43,735 nt of DNA from Bacteroidales bacterium. GTDB lineage: Bacteria > Bacteroidota > Bacteroidia > Bacteroidales > UBA932. The stretch spans positions 1 to 43,735 of the forward strand of contig JAFZQO010000008.1 in NCBI GenBank assembly GCA_017620335.1. Reading direction: 5' to 3'. The stretch's first letter is position 1, and each line of letters begins with the position of its first letter. Made by a program: the position numbers and the translations under genes. Below, piece by piece: positions 24,702 through 32,686 of the stretch. The notes beneath the pieces were generated by a model. It did no database searches. It was given only the letters and a program-made list of their open reading frames with translations, and was not told where the DNA came from.

Positions 24702-25394
24702 TTATCTCAGCTGGAAAATCACAGGGAAGGTGTAGGTGACCTTCACGGCGCGGTCCCTCTGCTTTCCGGGTTTCCACTTCGGGGAGCTGGAGACGACGCG
24801 GACAGCCTCCTTGTCGAGGGAGGAGTCAACACCGCGGAGAACCTTGACGTTGGAAACGGAGCCGTCGGGATTGACGGTGAACTGGAGGGTCACACGGCCC
24901 TGGACACCGTTCTCCTTGGCGATTTCGGGATACGAAAGGTGAGCGTTCACCCATTTCGAGAACTCGTTGGCATCACCACCCTGGAAGGTAGGTTTCTCCT
25001 CGACGAGCTGGAACGGAATGGCTTCCTCTTCCACTTCCTCCTCCTCGACAGCCTCGACGTAGTCCTGGATCTCCACACCGAGGTTGGCGTCATCCTCGAG
25101 GTTGAGCATCATGTTGTCATCAAGCTTGATGTCGTCATCGACAATGTCGATCTGGTCGGAAAGGACGGGGATTTTGGGGGCCTCCGGCGGCGGTGGAGGA
25201 GTCTCCTGGGTGATAGGAATGATCTCTTCCTCAATCAGTTCCTGATTGGTGTCAGCGAAAAGGTCGGTCTTCTTCTCCTTGCTGGTATAGGAAAATGCTC
25301 CCCATACTAACAGAAGCGAGAGGATGAAACCAATCTCTGCAAAGAGCAGCCTTTTGTTCTCGAGGCTGGCCTTGGGTGATTTCTTGACTTCCAT
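24702..25394 (-). CDS. tonB: Energy transducer TonB
   Basis: A 230-residue protein with the classic TonB plan: short cytoplasmic N-terminus, one transmembrane helix (about 16-36, LLFAEIGFILSLLLVWGAFS), a periplasmic linker with PPPPPEAP and a very acidic stretch (EAVEEEEVEEEA), and a C-terminal TonB domain (FQGGDANEFSKWVNAHLSYP, NGVQGRVTLQFTVNPDGSVS, then VVSSSPKWKPGKQRDRAV). It passes proton-motive energy from ExbB/ExbD to outer-membrane receptors. exbB and exbD are not in the window. It has its own promoter and terminator and is divergent from ybeY. This N-terminus is one of several TonB types in the phylum; which receptors it serves cannot be told. Confidence 0.93.
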   Translation of the reverse strand: MEVKKSPKASLENKRLLFAEIGFILSLLLVWGAFSYTSKEKKTDLFADTNQELIEEEIIPITQETPPPPPEAPKIPVLSDQIDIVDDDIKLDDNMMLNLEDDANLGVEIQDYVEAVEEEEVEEEAIPFQLVEEKPTFQGGDANEFSKWVNAHLSYPEIAKENGVQGRVTLQFTVNPDGSVSNVKVLRGVDSSLDKEAVRVVSSSPKWKPGKQRDRAVKVTYTFPVIFQLR

Positions 25395-25426
25395 ATAAAC
25401 GTTTTTAAAATTGTCGATTTACGTTC

Positions 25427-25434
25427 CAAAGATA
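25427..25434 (-). promoter_or_regulatory. Bacteroidota -7 element for tonB
   Basis: TATCTTTG on the minus strand, a full match to TAnnTTTG, 32 bases before the tonB ATG. Confidence 0.55.
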
Positions 25435-25476
25435 TAAATAATAAATTTCAAATCCAATAATTTGTTTTTTTAGTTG

Positions 25477-25484
25477 TAGATTTG
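25477..25484 (+). promoter_or_regulatory. Bacteroidota -7 element for ybeY-mnmG
   Basis: TAGATTTG on plus, a full match to TAnnTTTG, 15 bases before the ybeY ATG at 25500. The transcript would be nearly leaderless. Confidence 0.55.
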
Positions 25485-25499
25485 CACAAATTTCATGCT

Positions 25500-25925
25500 A
25501 TGATATCATATTTCAACGAAGATATTGCATTCCGCTTCAAGGGCAAGACCCTGAACAACCGGTGGCTGCGCATGGTGGCCGGAAGCGAGGTAAAAAGGGT
25601 AGGGGGCATCTCTATAATCTTCTGCTCGGACAACTATATCCTCGACGTCAACATGCGCTATCTCCAGCATGATTATTTCACCGACATCATCACTTTCGAC
25701 TATTGCGAGGGCAACGTCCTTTCCGGCGACCTTTTCATCAGCATCGACTCCGTCCGCGAGAACGCGATTTTCTACGGAGCCGAATTCGAGGACGAACTCA
25801 ACCGCGTCATCGTGCACGGCCTGCTCCATCTGATAGGATATGACGACCATACCGATGAGGAGAAGAGGATCATGCGTGAGAAGGAGGATTATTACCTTTC
25901 TCTCCGCAAATCCCTTATCGAATAA
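25500..25925 (+). CDS. ybeY: Endoribonuclease/rRNA maturation factor YbeY
   Basis: The ATG at 25500 gives 141 residues starting [11 protein letters not shown]; an upstream TTG extension would overlap the -7 element. The zinc-binding motif is [12 protein letters not shown], with H106, H110 and H117; the third His sits one residue later than in E. coli YbeY. Other landmarks are LNNRWLRMV and the [11 protein letters not shown] strand region with [11 protein letters not shown]. YbeY processes 16S rRNA 3' ends and takes part in ribosome quality control. mnmG follows two bases after the stop, giving a two-gene unit for RNA maturation and modification. Confidence 0.92.
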   Translation: MISYFNEDIAFRFKGKTLNNRWLRMVAGSEVKRVGGISIIFCSDNYILDVNMRYLQHDYFTDIITFDYCEGNVLSGDLFISIDSVRENAIFYGAEFEDELNRVIVHGLLHLIGYDDHTDEEKRIMREKEDYYLSLRKSLIE

Positions 25926-25927
25926 TT

Positions 25928-27889
25928 ATGCAGAATATTTATGATGTCATAGTCGTAGGAGGCGGTCATGCCGGCTGTGAAGCCGCGATGGCCGCTTCAA
26001 GGATGGGATCAAGCGTCCTTCTCATCTCCATGGACATGTTGGGTTTCGCCAAAATGTCTTGTAATCCGGCTGTTGGAGGAATAGCTAAAGGTCAGATAGT
26101 CAGGGAGATAGACGCACTCGGAGGATATACCGGAATGGTTACGGATGCTTGTACGTTGCAGTTCCGCATGCTCAATAAATCGAAGGGTCCGGCCATGTGG
26201 AGCCCCCGTGCGCAGTGTGATAAAATCCGTTTTTCCCTGTACTGGCGCAAAGTCCTCGAAAGTAATTGTAAATTAGATATTTACATCGATTCTGCCGTCT
26301 CTTTCCTCTTTGAGAATTCAAAAATCGCAGGAGTACGTACGACTACAGGGGCGATTTTCAAGTCTCGGACGGTTGTTTTGACCGCCGGAACATTCCTTAA
26401 CGGCAAGTTGTTCATAGGACGCACCCAGTTCGAAGGCGGCCGCATCGGCGAACTCTCTTCGCGCGGCCTGACCGAGCAGCTCGCTTCGATGGGTATCGCG
26501 ACCGAAAGGATGAAGACGGGAACCCCTCCCAGGATCGACATTTCCTCCGTAGACACTTCGTCGCTTACCGTCCAGGTCGGAGACGAACAGCCGGACAAGT
26601 TCTCCTTCCTGCCTTACCTGTCTTCCGTCCAGAACGGAACCCCGCAGATGCCATGCTTCATCCTTCACACCAACGTTGAGGTCCATGACATCCTCCGTTC
26701 GGGTTTCCAGGATTCCCCGCTGTTTTCCGGAATGATCCACGGCAGGGGTCCGAGATACTGCCCGAGTATCGAGGACAAGCTGAGGGTTTTTCCTGACAAG
26801 GATTCTCACCAGCTTTTCCTTGAGCCGGAGGGTAGGGGAACGAACGAATATTATCTTCAGGGGTTCTCCTCGTCACTTCCGCTTCAAACACAGCTGGATG
26901 CCCTCCATGCCATTCCCGGGTTGGAAAATGTCCGTATATTCAGGCCGGCTTACGCGGTGGAATATGACTATTTCGACCCCACCCAGCTGAAGGTTTCGCT
27001 TGAATCCAAGGTGGTGGAAAACCTTTTCCTGGCCGGCCAGGTCAATGGTACGACAGGCTATGAAGAGGCTGCCGCACAGGGGATTGTCGCTGGCATTAAC
27101 GCTCATCTGAAATGTGTGGAAAAGGATCCTCTCGTGCTCCGCAGGGACGAATCTTATATAGGGGTCCTTATAGATGACCTGGTTACGAAGGGTGTGGACG
27201 AGCCTTACAGGATGTTCACTTCCAGGGCGGAGTACAGGATACTTCTGAGGCAGGATAACGCCGACCTCAGGCTTACAGGCCTGTCCCATGAACTCGGACT
27301 GGCCGATGAATACCGCTATGCTTATACTCAGAAGAAGTATGAGGATATCGCGCGCCTGCGCAGATTCTGCGACTCGACGAATCTCACCCGTAAACAGGCG
27401 AATCCCTATCTGGAGAGCGTCGGTTCCGCCCCTATCACAGATTCAAAAAAGCTATCAGAACTAGCTTCCAGGCCGGAAGTCACCCTTTCCGACCTCCTGT
27501 CGTGTTGTCATTCCGGGCGTCTTTCCTGTCATTCCGAGCGAAGCGAAGGAATCTTCCCGGGGCAGGGGATTGACAATCCAGTTCTTCCTCCATCCCAGGA
27601 CGAAGAAAAGATACAGTCGATTTATCGGAAGGAAATATGCGATTCCGTAGAAATCTCAGTCAAATATCAGGGATACATCGAGCGCGAACAGAGGATCGCG
27701 GACAAGATAATGAGACTCGAAGACCTGAGGATTCCGGAAGGTTTTGACTTCGACAGCGTCTCCGGCTTGACAATAGAATGCCGTCAAAAGCTCAAGAAAT
27801 ACGCTCCATCCACGATTGCACAGGCGTCGCGTATTTCGGGTGTTTCTCCCGCGGATATTTCTGTTTTGCTGGTATATTTCGGAAGATAA
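25928..27889 (+). CDS. mnmG: tRNA uridine-5-carboxymethylaminomethyl synthesis enzyme MnmG, with in-frame repeat insertion
   Basis: A 653-residue FAD protein. The FAD motif is [15 protein letters not shown] (about 9-23). The family signatures are [32 protein letters not shown] and [19 protein letters not shown], and the MnmE-binding C-terminal domain ends [20 protein letters not shown]. With MnmE it makes the cmnm5 modification on U34 of certain tRNAs. The unusual part is near residues 525-560: where relatives have a short linker after [10 protein letters not shown] there is [20 protein letters not shown] and more, a translated palindromic repeat (27506-27556) that adds about 30 residues without shifting the frame. 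The homologous C-terminal domain resumes at [16 protein letters not shown] parS-like palindrome begins at the base after the stop. Confidence 0.95.
   Translation: MQNIYDVIVVGGGHAGCEAAMAASRMGSSVLLISMDMLGFAKMSCNPAVGGIAKGQIVREIDALGGYTGMVTDACTLQFRMLNKSKGPAMWSPRAQCDKIRFSLYWRKVLESNCKLDIYIDSAVSFLFENSKIAGVRTTTGAIFKSRTVVLTAGTFLNGKLFIGRTQFEGGRIGELSSRGLTEQLASMGIATERMKTGTPPRIDISSVDTSSLTVQVGDEQPDKFSFLPYLSSVQNGTPQMPCFILHTNVEVHDILRSGFQDSPLFSGMIHGRGPRYCPSIEDKLRVFPDKDSHQLFLEPEGRGTNEYYLQGFSSSLPLQTQLDALHAIPGLENVRIFRPAYAVEYDYFDPTQLKVSLESKVVENLFLAGQVNGTTGYEEAAAQGIVAGINAHLKCVEKDPLVLRRDESYIGVLIDDLVTKGVDEPYRMFTSRAEYRILLRQDNADLRLTGLSHELGLADEYRYAYTQKKYEDIARLRRFCDSTNLTRKQANPYLESVGSAPITDSKKLSELASRPEVTLSDLLSCCHSGRLSCHSERSEGIFPGQGIDNPVLPPSQDEEKIQSIYRKEICDSVEISVKYQGYIEREQRIADKIMRLEDLRIPEGFDFDSVSGLTIECRQKLKKYAPSTIAQASRISGVSPADISVLLVYFGR
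27506..27556 (+). repeat. Palindromic-repeat insertion translated within mnmG
   Basis: TGTCATTCCGGGCG (27506-27519) is followed 21 bases on by TGTCATTCCGAGCGAAGC and then GAAGGAATCTTC (27527-27556). The second unit occurs again, inverted, at 40126-40152, after manC. Both units are in the same reading phase in mnmG and translate as CHSGRLS and [10 protein letters not shown]. Confidence 0.85.
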
Positions 27890-27905
27890 TGTTCCACGTG
27901 GAACA
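27890..27905. other. parS: parS-like ParB binding site
   Basis: TGTTCCACGTGGAACA is a perfect 16-base palindrome that fits the bacterial parS consensus TGTTNCACGTGNAACA at every fixed position. It begins directly after the mnmG stop, in the 29-base gap to the convergent ruvA gene. Chromosomal parS sites bind ParB and are concentrated near the replication origin; this one is about 9.6 kb from the candidate oriC. No parA or parB gene is in the window. Confidence 0.85.
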
Positions 27906-27918
27906 AAAGTCCCTTAAA

Positions 27919-28512
27919 TCAAAGCATTTTCAGCGCAGCCTTGATAATCTCTTCCACCTTTGCTCCAGGGTTTTTCTTGAGAACGGCCTGAATGGCCTTG
28001 TTTACGTTGGGTTTTGAGAAGCCCAGCATAGTAAGCGCGCTGGTGGCTTCCTCTATATCCGAGTTGTTGTCCGCCTTGAAAATGACGTCCGAACCGGCTC
28101 CTTCGCCCTTGACGATCTTGTCCTTCAGTTCCAGGATCATCCTCTGGGAGCTCTTGAGTCCGATTCCCTTGATCGACTTGATCTTGTTGATGTTCTCCGA
28201 GATGATGGCCTCGCGGAATTCGTCTGCGGTCATGGCCGAGAGTATCATCCTGGCGGAAGCCGCACCGATGCCGGAAATTCCCACGATGAGTTCGAACAAC
28301 TCCCTTTCGTCCTTGGTGGCAAAGCCGTACATGACTTCGGTGGCATCCCTCTGGTTGATGGTGGTGAAGACATAGACCTTGGCTTCCTTGTAATTCCTGA
28401 GGGCCTCATAGGTCTGCAGGGAGATTTCCAAACCGTAGCCCATTCCGTGGTTGTCCACGACTATCCGGGTGGGGGAGAGGTCGGCTATGTTTCCGGAGAT
28501 ATATTCAATCAT
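27919..28512 (-). CDS. ruvA: Holliday junction-binding protein RuvA
   Basis: The ATG at 28512 gives 197 residues beginning MIEYISGNIADLSPTRIVVD, the standard RuvA start; a TTG at 28536 falls in the promoter. Domain I (OB fold, about 1-62) is followed by domain II with two helix-hairpin-helix motifs (VGISGIGAASARMIL and KSIKGIGLKSSQRMIL) and domain III (about 150-197, SALTMLGFSKPNVNKAIQ), which contacts RuvB. RuvA tetramers hold Holliday junctions for RuvB. It is convergent with mnmG and divergent from sufS, sharing a compact promoter region. ruvB is 8.5 kb away on the other strand. Confidence 0.96.
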   Translation of the reverse strand: MIEYISGNIADLSPTRIVVDNHGMGYGLEISLQTYEALRNYKEAKVYVFTTINQRDATEVMYGFATKDERELFELIVGISGIGAASARMILSAMTADEFREAIISENINKIKSIKGIGLKSSQRMILELKDKIVKGEGAGSDVIFKADNNSDIEEATSALTMLGFSKPNVNKAIQAVLKKNPGAKVEEIIKAALKML

Positions 28513-28533
28513 GGCGTATGAAATTGTCCTTCG

Positions 28534-28560
28534 CAAATTTATTTATAATTCTTAAATTTG
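28534..28560. promoter_or_regulatory. Divergent promoter pair, ruvA (minus) and sufS (plus)
   Basis: TAAATTTG occurs on minus at 28534-28541 (22 bases before the ruvA ATG) and again on plus at 28553-28560 (20 bases before the sufS ATG), with only 11 bases between the two -7 elements. Both fully match TAnnTTTG. The RNA polymerase footprints must overlap, so the two promoters probably compete. Confidence 0.65.
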
Positions 28561-28579
28561 CAAACTCACAGTTACGGTC

Positions 28580-29803
28580 ATGAATGTCGAAGAAGTAAGG
28601 AAACTGTTCCCCGGGCTGTCCGGGACGGTATATGGCAAGCCGCTTGTCTATCTGGACAATGCGGCCACCATACAGCGTCCCGCCTGCGTCATCGAGAAGT
28701 GGAACGACCTTTCCATCCATCATAACGCCAACCTTCACCGGGCCGTACACAAGATAGCCGCGGAGGCTACGGAGGAGTATGAGTCCGCCCGCGACACGGT
28801 GCGGGCCTTCCTCAATGCCGGAAGCCGCGAGGAGATAGTTTTTACTTCAGGAGCCACGGCGTCCATCAATCTCGTCGCCTTCAGTTTCGGCGAAGCCTTC
28901 GTCCGTCCCGGCGACGAGATCATAGTCGCGGAGAGCGAACACCATTCCAACATCGTTCCTTGGCAGATGATGTGCGGGCGCAAAGATGCCGTCCTCAAGG
29001 TCCTTCCCGTTGACGGGGACGGGCATCTGAGGATGGATTTGCTGGAGAGCCTCGTCACTGACCGCACCCGCCTGCTTTGTGTCGCCCAGATTTCCAACGT
29101 CCTGGGTATAGTAAACCCCGTCAAGGAGATTGTAAACATTTGTCACTCAAAAGGTTGCCTTGTCCTTGTCGACGGAGCCCAGGGTGTCGTCCACACCGGT
29201 GCCGACGTCCGGGACATGGGCTGCGACTTCTACGTTTTCTCCGGCCACAAGGTTTACGCCGCGCCCGGAACGGGCGTGCTGTACGGCCGCCGTGAACAGC
29301 TGGATCAGATGCCTCCTTACATGGGCGGCGGCGAAATGATAGAAACCGTGAAGTTCTCCGGTACGACTTACGCTCCGCTTCCGGGAAAGTTCGAGGCCGG
29401 CACCCAGAACATGGCCGGGACACCCACGCTCAAGCCTGCCTTGGAGCTGGCGGAAGCATTGAGGGACAAGGAGTTGACGGATTATACCGACAAGGTCAGG
29501 GACTATGTCCTGAACGCCCTTCTGTCGGATGAAAGGATAAGGCTTTACGGTGTTCCCCGTGGAACATTTAACAAAATACCCCTGTTTTCGTTTACTGTGA
29601 AGGGCGCCCATCACGAGGATCTGGCGCTGCTTCTGGACAAGATGGGAATAGCAGTCCGTTCCGGGCAGATGTGCGCCGAGCCGCTGATGGACCGCTACGG
29701 AGTGACGGGCATGCTGCGCGCTTCGTTCGCGCCTTACAACACGCTGGAAGAGGCGGAATATTTCATTAAATCGCTCGACAGGGCGATATCGATGCTGGTA
29801 TGA
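28580..29803 (+). CDS. sufS: Cysteine desulfurase SufS
   Basis: A 407-residue PLP enzyme of group II cysteine desulfurases. It starts in the usual way (VRKLFPGLSG, GKPLVYLDNAATIQRP). The PLP lysine is in FSGHKVYAAPGTGVLYG (Lys 224), and the active-site Cys is in RSGQMCAEPLMDRYG (Cys 365). It takes sulfur from L-cysteine for Fe-S cluster assembly and hands it to SufE, whose gene overlaps its stop by four bases. sufB, sufC and sufD, normally adjacent in this phylum, are not in the window. A parS-like palindrome with one mismatch lies within its coding sequence (29551-29566). Confidence 0.95.
   Translation: MNVEEVRKLFPGLSGTVYGKPLVYLDNAATIQRPACVIEKWNDLSIHHNANLHRAVHKIAAEATEEYESARDTVRAFLNAGSREEIVFTSGATASINLVAFSFGEAFVRPGDEIIVAESEHHSNIVPWQMMCGRKDAVLKVLPVDGDGHLRMDLLESLVTDRTRLLCVAQISNVLGIVNPVKEIVNICHSKGCLVLVDGAQGVVHTGADVRDMGCDFYVFSGHKVYAAPGTGVLYGRREQLDQMPPYMGGGEMIETVKFSGTTYAPLPGKFEAGTQNMAGTPTLKPALELAEALRDKELTDYTDKVRDYVLNALLSDERIRLYGVPRGTFNKIPLFSFTVKGAHHEDLALLLDKMGIAVRSGQMCAEPLMDRYGVTGMLRASFAPYNTLEEAEYFIKSLDRAISMLV
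29551..29566. other. Degenerate parS-like site within sufS
   Basis: TGTTCCCCGTGGAACA differs by one base (C for A in the central CACGTG) from the site at 27890-27905. It encodes part of YGVPRGTF in SufS, so codon constraint may limit it. Whether ParB binds here is uncertain. Confidence 0.45.
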
Positions 29804-30225
29804 CGAAGATGGTAAAGACATTGAAGGAAGTTCAGGAAGGGATAGTCGAGGATTTCTCGATGTACGACGAGTGGCTCGACAAGTACGAGTATCTGATAGA
29901 ACTCGGCAAGGGCCTCGCGCCTTACCCGGAGGAGAACAAGACCGACGACAGGCTCATAAAAGGCTGCCAGTCAAGGGTCTGGCTCGACTGGAAGATGGAA
30001 GAGGGGAGACTGTTGTTCTCCGCCGACAGCGACGCCATCATCACCCGTGGCATCATCTCTCTGCTCATCAGCGTCTATTCCGGCCGCACTCCTGAGGAGA
30101 TCGCCGCCGACGACTTCTCCTTCCTAGACCGCATAGGGCTTAAGGAAAACCTGTCCCCGACACGCGCGAACGGCCTCGTGTCGATGATACGGACCATCAG
30201 AAGGGCCGCAGAATCCAATCTCTGA
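29800..30225 (+). CDS. sufE: Cysteine desulfuration protein SufE
   Basis: A 141-residue sulfur acceptor. The conserved core is DDRLIKGCQSRVWLDWKMEE with the sulfur-accepting Cys 56, preceded by YEYLIELGKGLAPYPEENK and followed by SDAIITRGIISLLISVYSGR, and a C-terminal stretch GLKENLSPTRANGLVSMI. It receives persulfide from SufS and increases its activity. The ATG overlaps the sufS stop (ATGA), a sign of translational coupling; a second ATG at residue 4 is also possible. The gene is followed six bases later by the DUF59 protein gene. Confidence 0.95.
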   Translation: MTKMVKTLKEVQEGIVEDFSMYDEWLDKYEYLIELGKGLAPYPEENKTDDRLIKGCQSRVWLDWKMEEGRLLFSADSDAIITRGIISLLISVYSGRTPEEIAADDFSFLDRIGLKENLSPTRANGLVSMIRTIRRAAESNL

Positions 30226-30231
30226 ACCGCA

Positions 30232-30618
30232 ATGGGACTGTTTGAAAAGAAGGAAAAGCCAGAGGAGGAAGTCCTCACGGCCGAAGACATAAAGGAGATC
30301 GCCCCCTTGTACGAGAAGGTGATCCTCGCCCTCAAGCAGGTCTATGACCCCGAAATTCCGGTCAACATCTACGACCTGGGACTCATCTACGAACTTAACA
30401 TCCGCAAGTCGCGGGAAGTGTATATCAAGATGACGTTCACCGCGCCGAACTGCCCCATGGCCGACGAGGTCATGGCGGATGTCCGCCGCAGCGTGGAGGA
30501 CGTGCCGGGCGTGGCCGGATGCGAGCTGGAACTCGTCTTCGAGCCTGTCTGGGACCAGAGCATGCTCTCTGACGAAGCCCGCGTCATCCTTGGATACGAC
30601 ATCGATTTCGACGACTGA
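30232..30618 (+). CDS. DUF59/MIP18-family Fe-S assembly protein (SufT/PaaD-like)
   Basis: A 128-residue protein. The DUF59 core is visible from about residue 25: ALKQVYDPEIPVNIYDLGLI and YELNI, then KMTFTAPNCPMADEV with the conserved Cys, and VELVFEPVW-like strand (ELELVFEPVWDQSML). Members include SufT, PaaD and eukaryotic MIP18, all linked to Fe-S cluster delivery. Its place directly after sufS and sufE supports an Fe-S role. It lacks the extra C-terminal zinc-type domain of PaaD, so SufT-like is the better guess. The stop codon overlaps the folK ATG by one base. Confidence 0.85.
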   Translation: MGLFEKKEKPEEEVLTAEDIKEIAPLYEKVILALKQVYDPEIPVNIYDLGLIYELNIRKSREVYIKMTFTAPNCPMADEVMADVRRSVEDVPGVAGCELELVFEPVWDQSMLSDEARVILGYDIDFDD

Positions 30619-31103
30619 TGGTCCACCTCTACCTTTCCCTGGGCTCGAACATGGGCGACAGGCGCACGAATCTGGAGGCCGCCCTGGCGCTCCTCGACGA
30701 GGCGTTCGGCACGGGGTACAAAAGGCTCTCCGGCATCATTGAAACGCCCTCCTGGGGATTCGACGCCCCGGATTTCCTGAACTGCGCCGTGCTTTACGCG
30801 CTGCCCCGCAAGCGGGAAAGCGCCGAGGCGCAGGCGCTGGAAATCCTCGACACCGTCAAGGGCGTCGAGCGCGCTCTCGGCCGCGAGGAAAACGTCGAAT
30901 ACGATGCGGAAGGGGAGCGCATCTACCACTCGCGTCCCATCGACATCGATATCCTTTTCTTCGGCACGCACATCATCGACCACCCGCGCCTGCAGGTCCC
31001 GCACCCGCTCATGGCACAGCGCGATTTCGTCATGGTTCCGCTGCGCGAAATTGCAAATAAGCGTGTTCGGGCCTCTTTTCCAGACATTTTTAAAATGAAA
31101 TGA
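30618..31103 (+). CDS. folK: 2-amino-4-hydroxy-6-hydroxymethyldihydropteridine diphosphokinase
   Basis: A 161-residue HPPK that transfers pyrophosphate from ATP to 6-hydroxymethyl-7,8-dihydropterin in folate synthesis. The N-terminal strand and loop are YLSLGSNMGDRRTNLEAAL, and the signature RPIDIDILFF is at about 106-115, carrying the two magnesium-binding Asp residues. LQVPHPLMAQRDFVMVPLRE is the usual end of the domain. The start overlaps the DUF59 stop (TGATG), so the gene is translationally coupled to a SUF-type operon although its pathway is unrelated. The stop overlaps the -7 element region of glyS. Length is normal. Confidence 0.94.
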   Translation: MVHLYLSLGSNMGDRRTNLEAALALLDEAFGTGYKRLSGIIETPSWGFDAPDFLNCAVLYALPRKRESAEAQALEILDTVKGVERALGREENVEYDAEGERIYHSRPIDIDILFFGTHIIDHPRLQVPHPLMAQRDFVMVPLREIANKRVRASFPDIFKMK

Positions 31104-31104
31104 T

Positions 31105-31112
31105 TACTTTTG
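31105..31112 (+). promoter_or_regulatory. Bacteroidota -7 element for glyS
   Basis: TACTTTTG, a full match to TAnnTTTG, lies just after the folK stop and 20 bases before the glyS ATG. Confidence 0.55.
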
Positions 31113-31132
31113 CACGATAAACACATTTCGAT

Positions 31133-32671
31133 ATGACACAGGAAGAACTTTTCAAAGTACTCATCGCCCACTGCAAGGAATACGGTTTTATCTTCCCTTC
31201 CAGCGAGATCTACGACGGACTCGCCGCGGTGTACGATTACGGCCAGATGGGCGTGGAGCTCAAGAACAATATCAAGCAGTATTGGTGGAACGCTATGACA
31301 CGCCTCAATGAGAACATAGTAGGCATCGATTCCTGCATATTTATGCACCCCAGGATCTGGGAGGCGTCCGGCCACGTTGGAGCGTTCAACGACCCGCTCA
31401 TCGACAACAAGGACTCCAAGAAGCGCTACCGCGCCGACGTCCTCATCGAGGACTATCTCGGCAAGATAGAGGAAAAGATAAACAAGGAGGTGGCCAAGGG
31501 CCGCAAGCGTTTCGGCGAGAGCTTCGACGAGGCGCAGTTCCGCGCGACGAACCCCAACGTCCTCCGCGAGCAGGCCAAGTACGACGAGGTTCACAACCGC
31601 TACGTCGCGGCCGAGAAGGCCAATGATTTCGCCGAGTATCGCCAGATCATCATCGACTGCGGCATCGTCTGCCCCATCAGCGGCACCTGCAACTGGACCG
31701 ACGTCCGCCAGTTCAACCTTATGTTCAGCACCTCCATGGGCAGCACCGCAGAGGGCGCCAACACCATCTACCTGCGTCCCGAGACCGCCCAGGGCATATT
31801 CGTGAACTACCTGAACGTCCAGAAGACCGGCCGCATGAAGATCCCCTTCGGCATCGCGCAGATAGGCAAGGCCTTCCGCAACGAGATCGTCGCCCGACAG
31901 TTCATTTTCCGCATGCGCGAGTTCGAACAGATGGAGATGCAGTTCTTCATCAAGCCAGGCACCGAGCTCGACTGGTTCGCCAAGTGGAAGGAAATCCGCA
32001 TGAAGTGGCACGTGAACCTCGGCATGGGCGCCGAGAATTACCGCTTCCACGACCATGAGAAACTGGCGCACTACGCCAACGCCGCCACCGACGTCGAGTT
32101 CCAGTTCCCCTTCGGCTTCAAGGAGCTCGAGGGCATCCACTCCAGGACCGACTTCGACCTTGGCAACCATCAGAAATTCTCCGGCAAGAAGATCCAGTAC
32201 TTCGACCCCGAGCTTGGCGAGAGCTACACCCCTTACGTGATCGAGACCTCCATCGGCGTCGACCGCATGGTCCTGGCCGTCCTCTCGCACTCCTACAAGG
32301 AGGAGCAGCTCGAGAACGGCGAGAGCCGCGTGGTCCTCTCCATCCCCGCCCCGATCGCCCCGGTCAAGGCCGCGGTCATGCCGCTCGTCAAGAAGGACGG
32401 CCTGCCGGAGCTCGCCCAGCAGATCATGGACGACCTCAAATACGATTTCAACTGCCAGTATGACGAAAAGGATTCCATCGGCAAGCGCTACCGCCGCCAG
32501 GACGCCATCGGCACCCCGTTCTGCATCACCGTTGACCACGATTCGCTCGAGGATCATTGCGTGACCGTGCGCGACCGCGACACGATGCAGCAGGAGCGCG
32601 TCCCCATCGACAGCCTGCGCGCCCTCATCGACCGCAAGGTCAACCTCAACAACCTTCTCCGCAACCTTTAG
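31133..32671 (+). CDS. glyS: Glycine--tRNA ligase, homodimeric class II type
   Basis: A 512-residue enzyme of the alpha-2 type, as expected for this phylum, not the tetrameric alpha-beta type. Class II motif 1 region IYDGLAAVYDYGQMGVELKN opens the protein. Motif 2 is FRNEIVARQFIFRMREFEQM and motif 3 is in IETSIGVDRMVLAVLSHSY. A glycyl-specific insert with GTCNWTDVRQFNLMF precedes motif 2, and the anticodon-binding domain (about 395-512) includes IPAPIAPVKAAVMPLVKK and ends LRALIDRKVNLNNLLRNL. It charges tRNA-Gly. It has its own promoter after folK. Codon use is strongly C-ending, in line with high expression. Confidence 0.96.
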   Translation: MTQEELFKVLIAHCKEYGFIFPSSEIYDGLAAVYDYGQMGVELKNNIKQYWWNAMTRLNENIVGIDSCIFMHPRIWEASGHVGAFNDPLIDNKDSKKRYRADVLIEDYLGKIEEKINKEVAKGRKRFGESFDEAQFRATNPNVLREQAKYDEVHNRYVAAEKANDFAEYRQIIIDCGIVCPISGTCNWTDVRQFNLMFSTSMGSTAEGANTIYLRPETAQGIFVNYLNVQKTGRMKIPFGIAQIGKAFRNEIVARQFIFRMREFEQMEMQFFIKPGTELDWFAKWKEIRMKWHVNLGMGAENYRFHDHEKLAHYANAATDVEFQFPFGFKELEGIHSRTDFDLGNHQKFSGKKIQYFDPELGESYTPYVIETSIGVDRMVLAVLSHSYKEEQLENGESRVVLSIPAPIAPVKAAVMPLVKKDGLPELAQQIMDDLKYDFNCQYDEKDSIGKRYRRQDAIGTPFCITVDHDSLEDHCVTVRDRDTMQQERVPIDSLRALIDRKVNLNNLLRNL

Positions 32672-32686
32672 CCTTTCCTGTTGACT

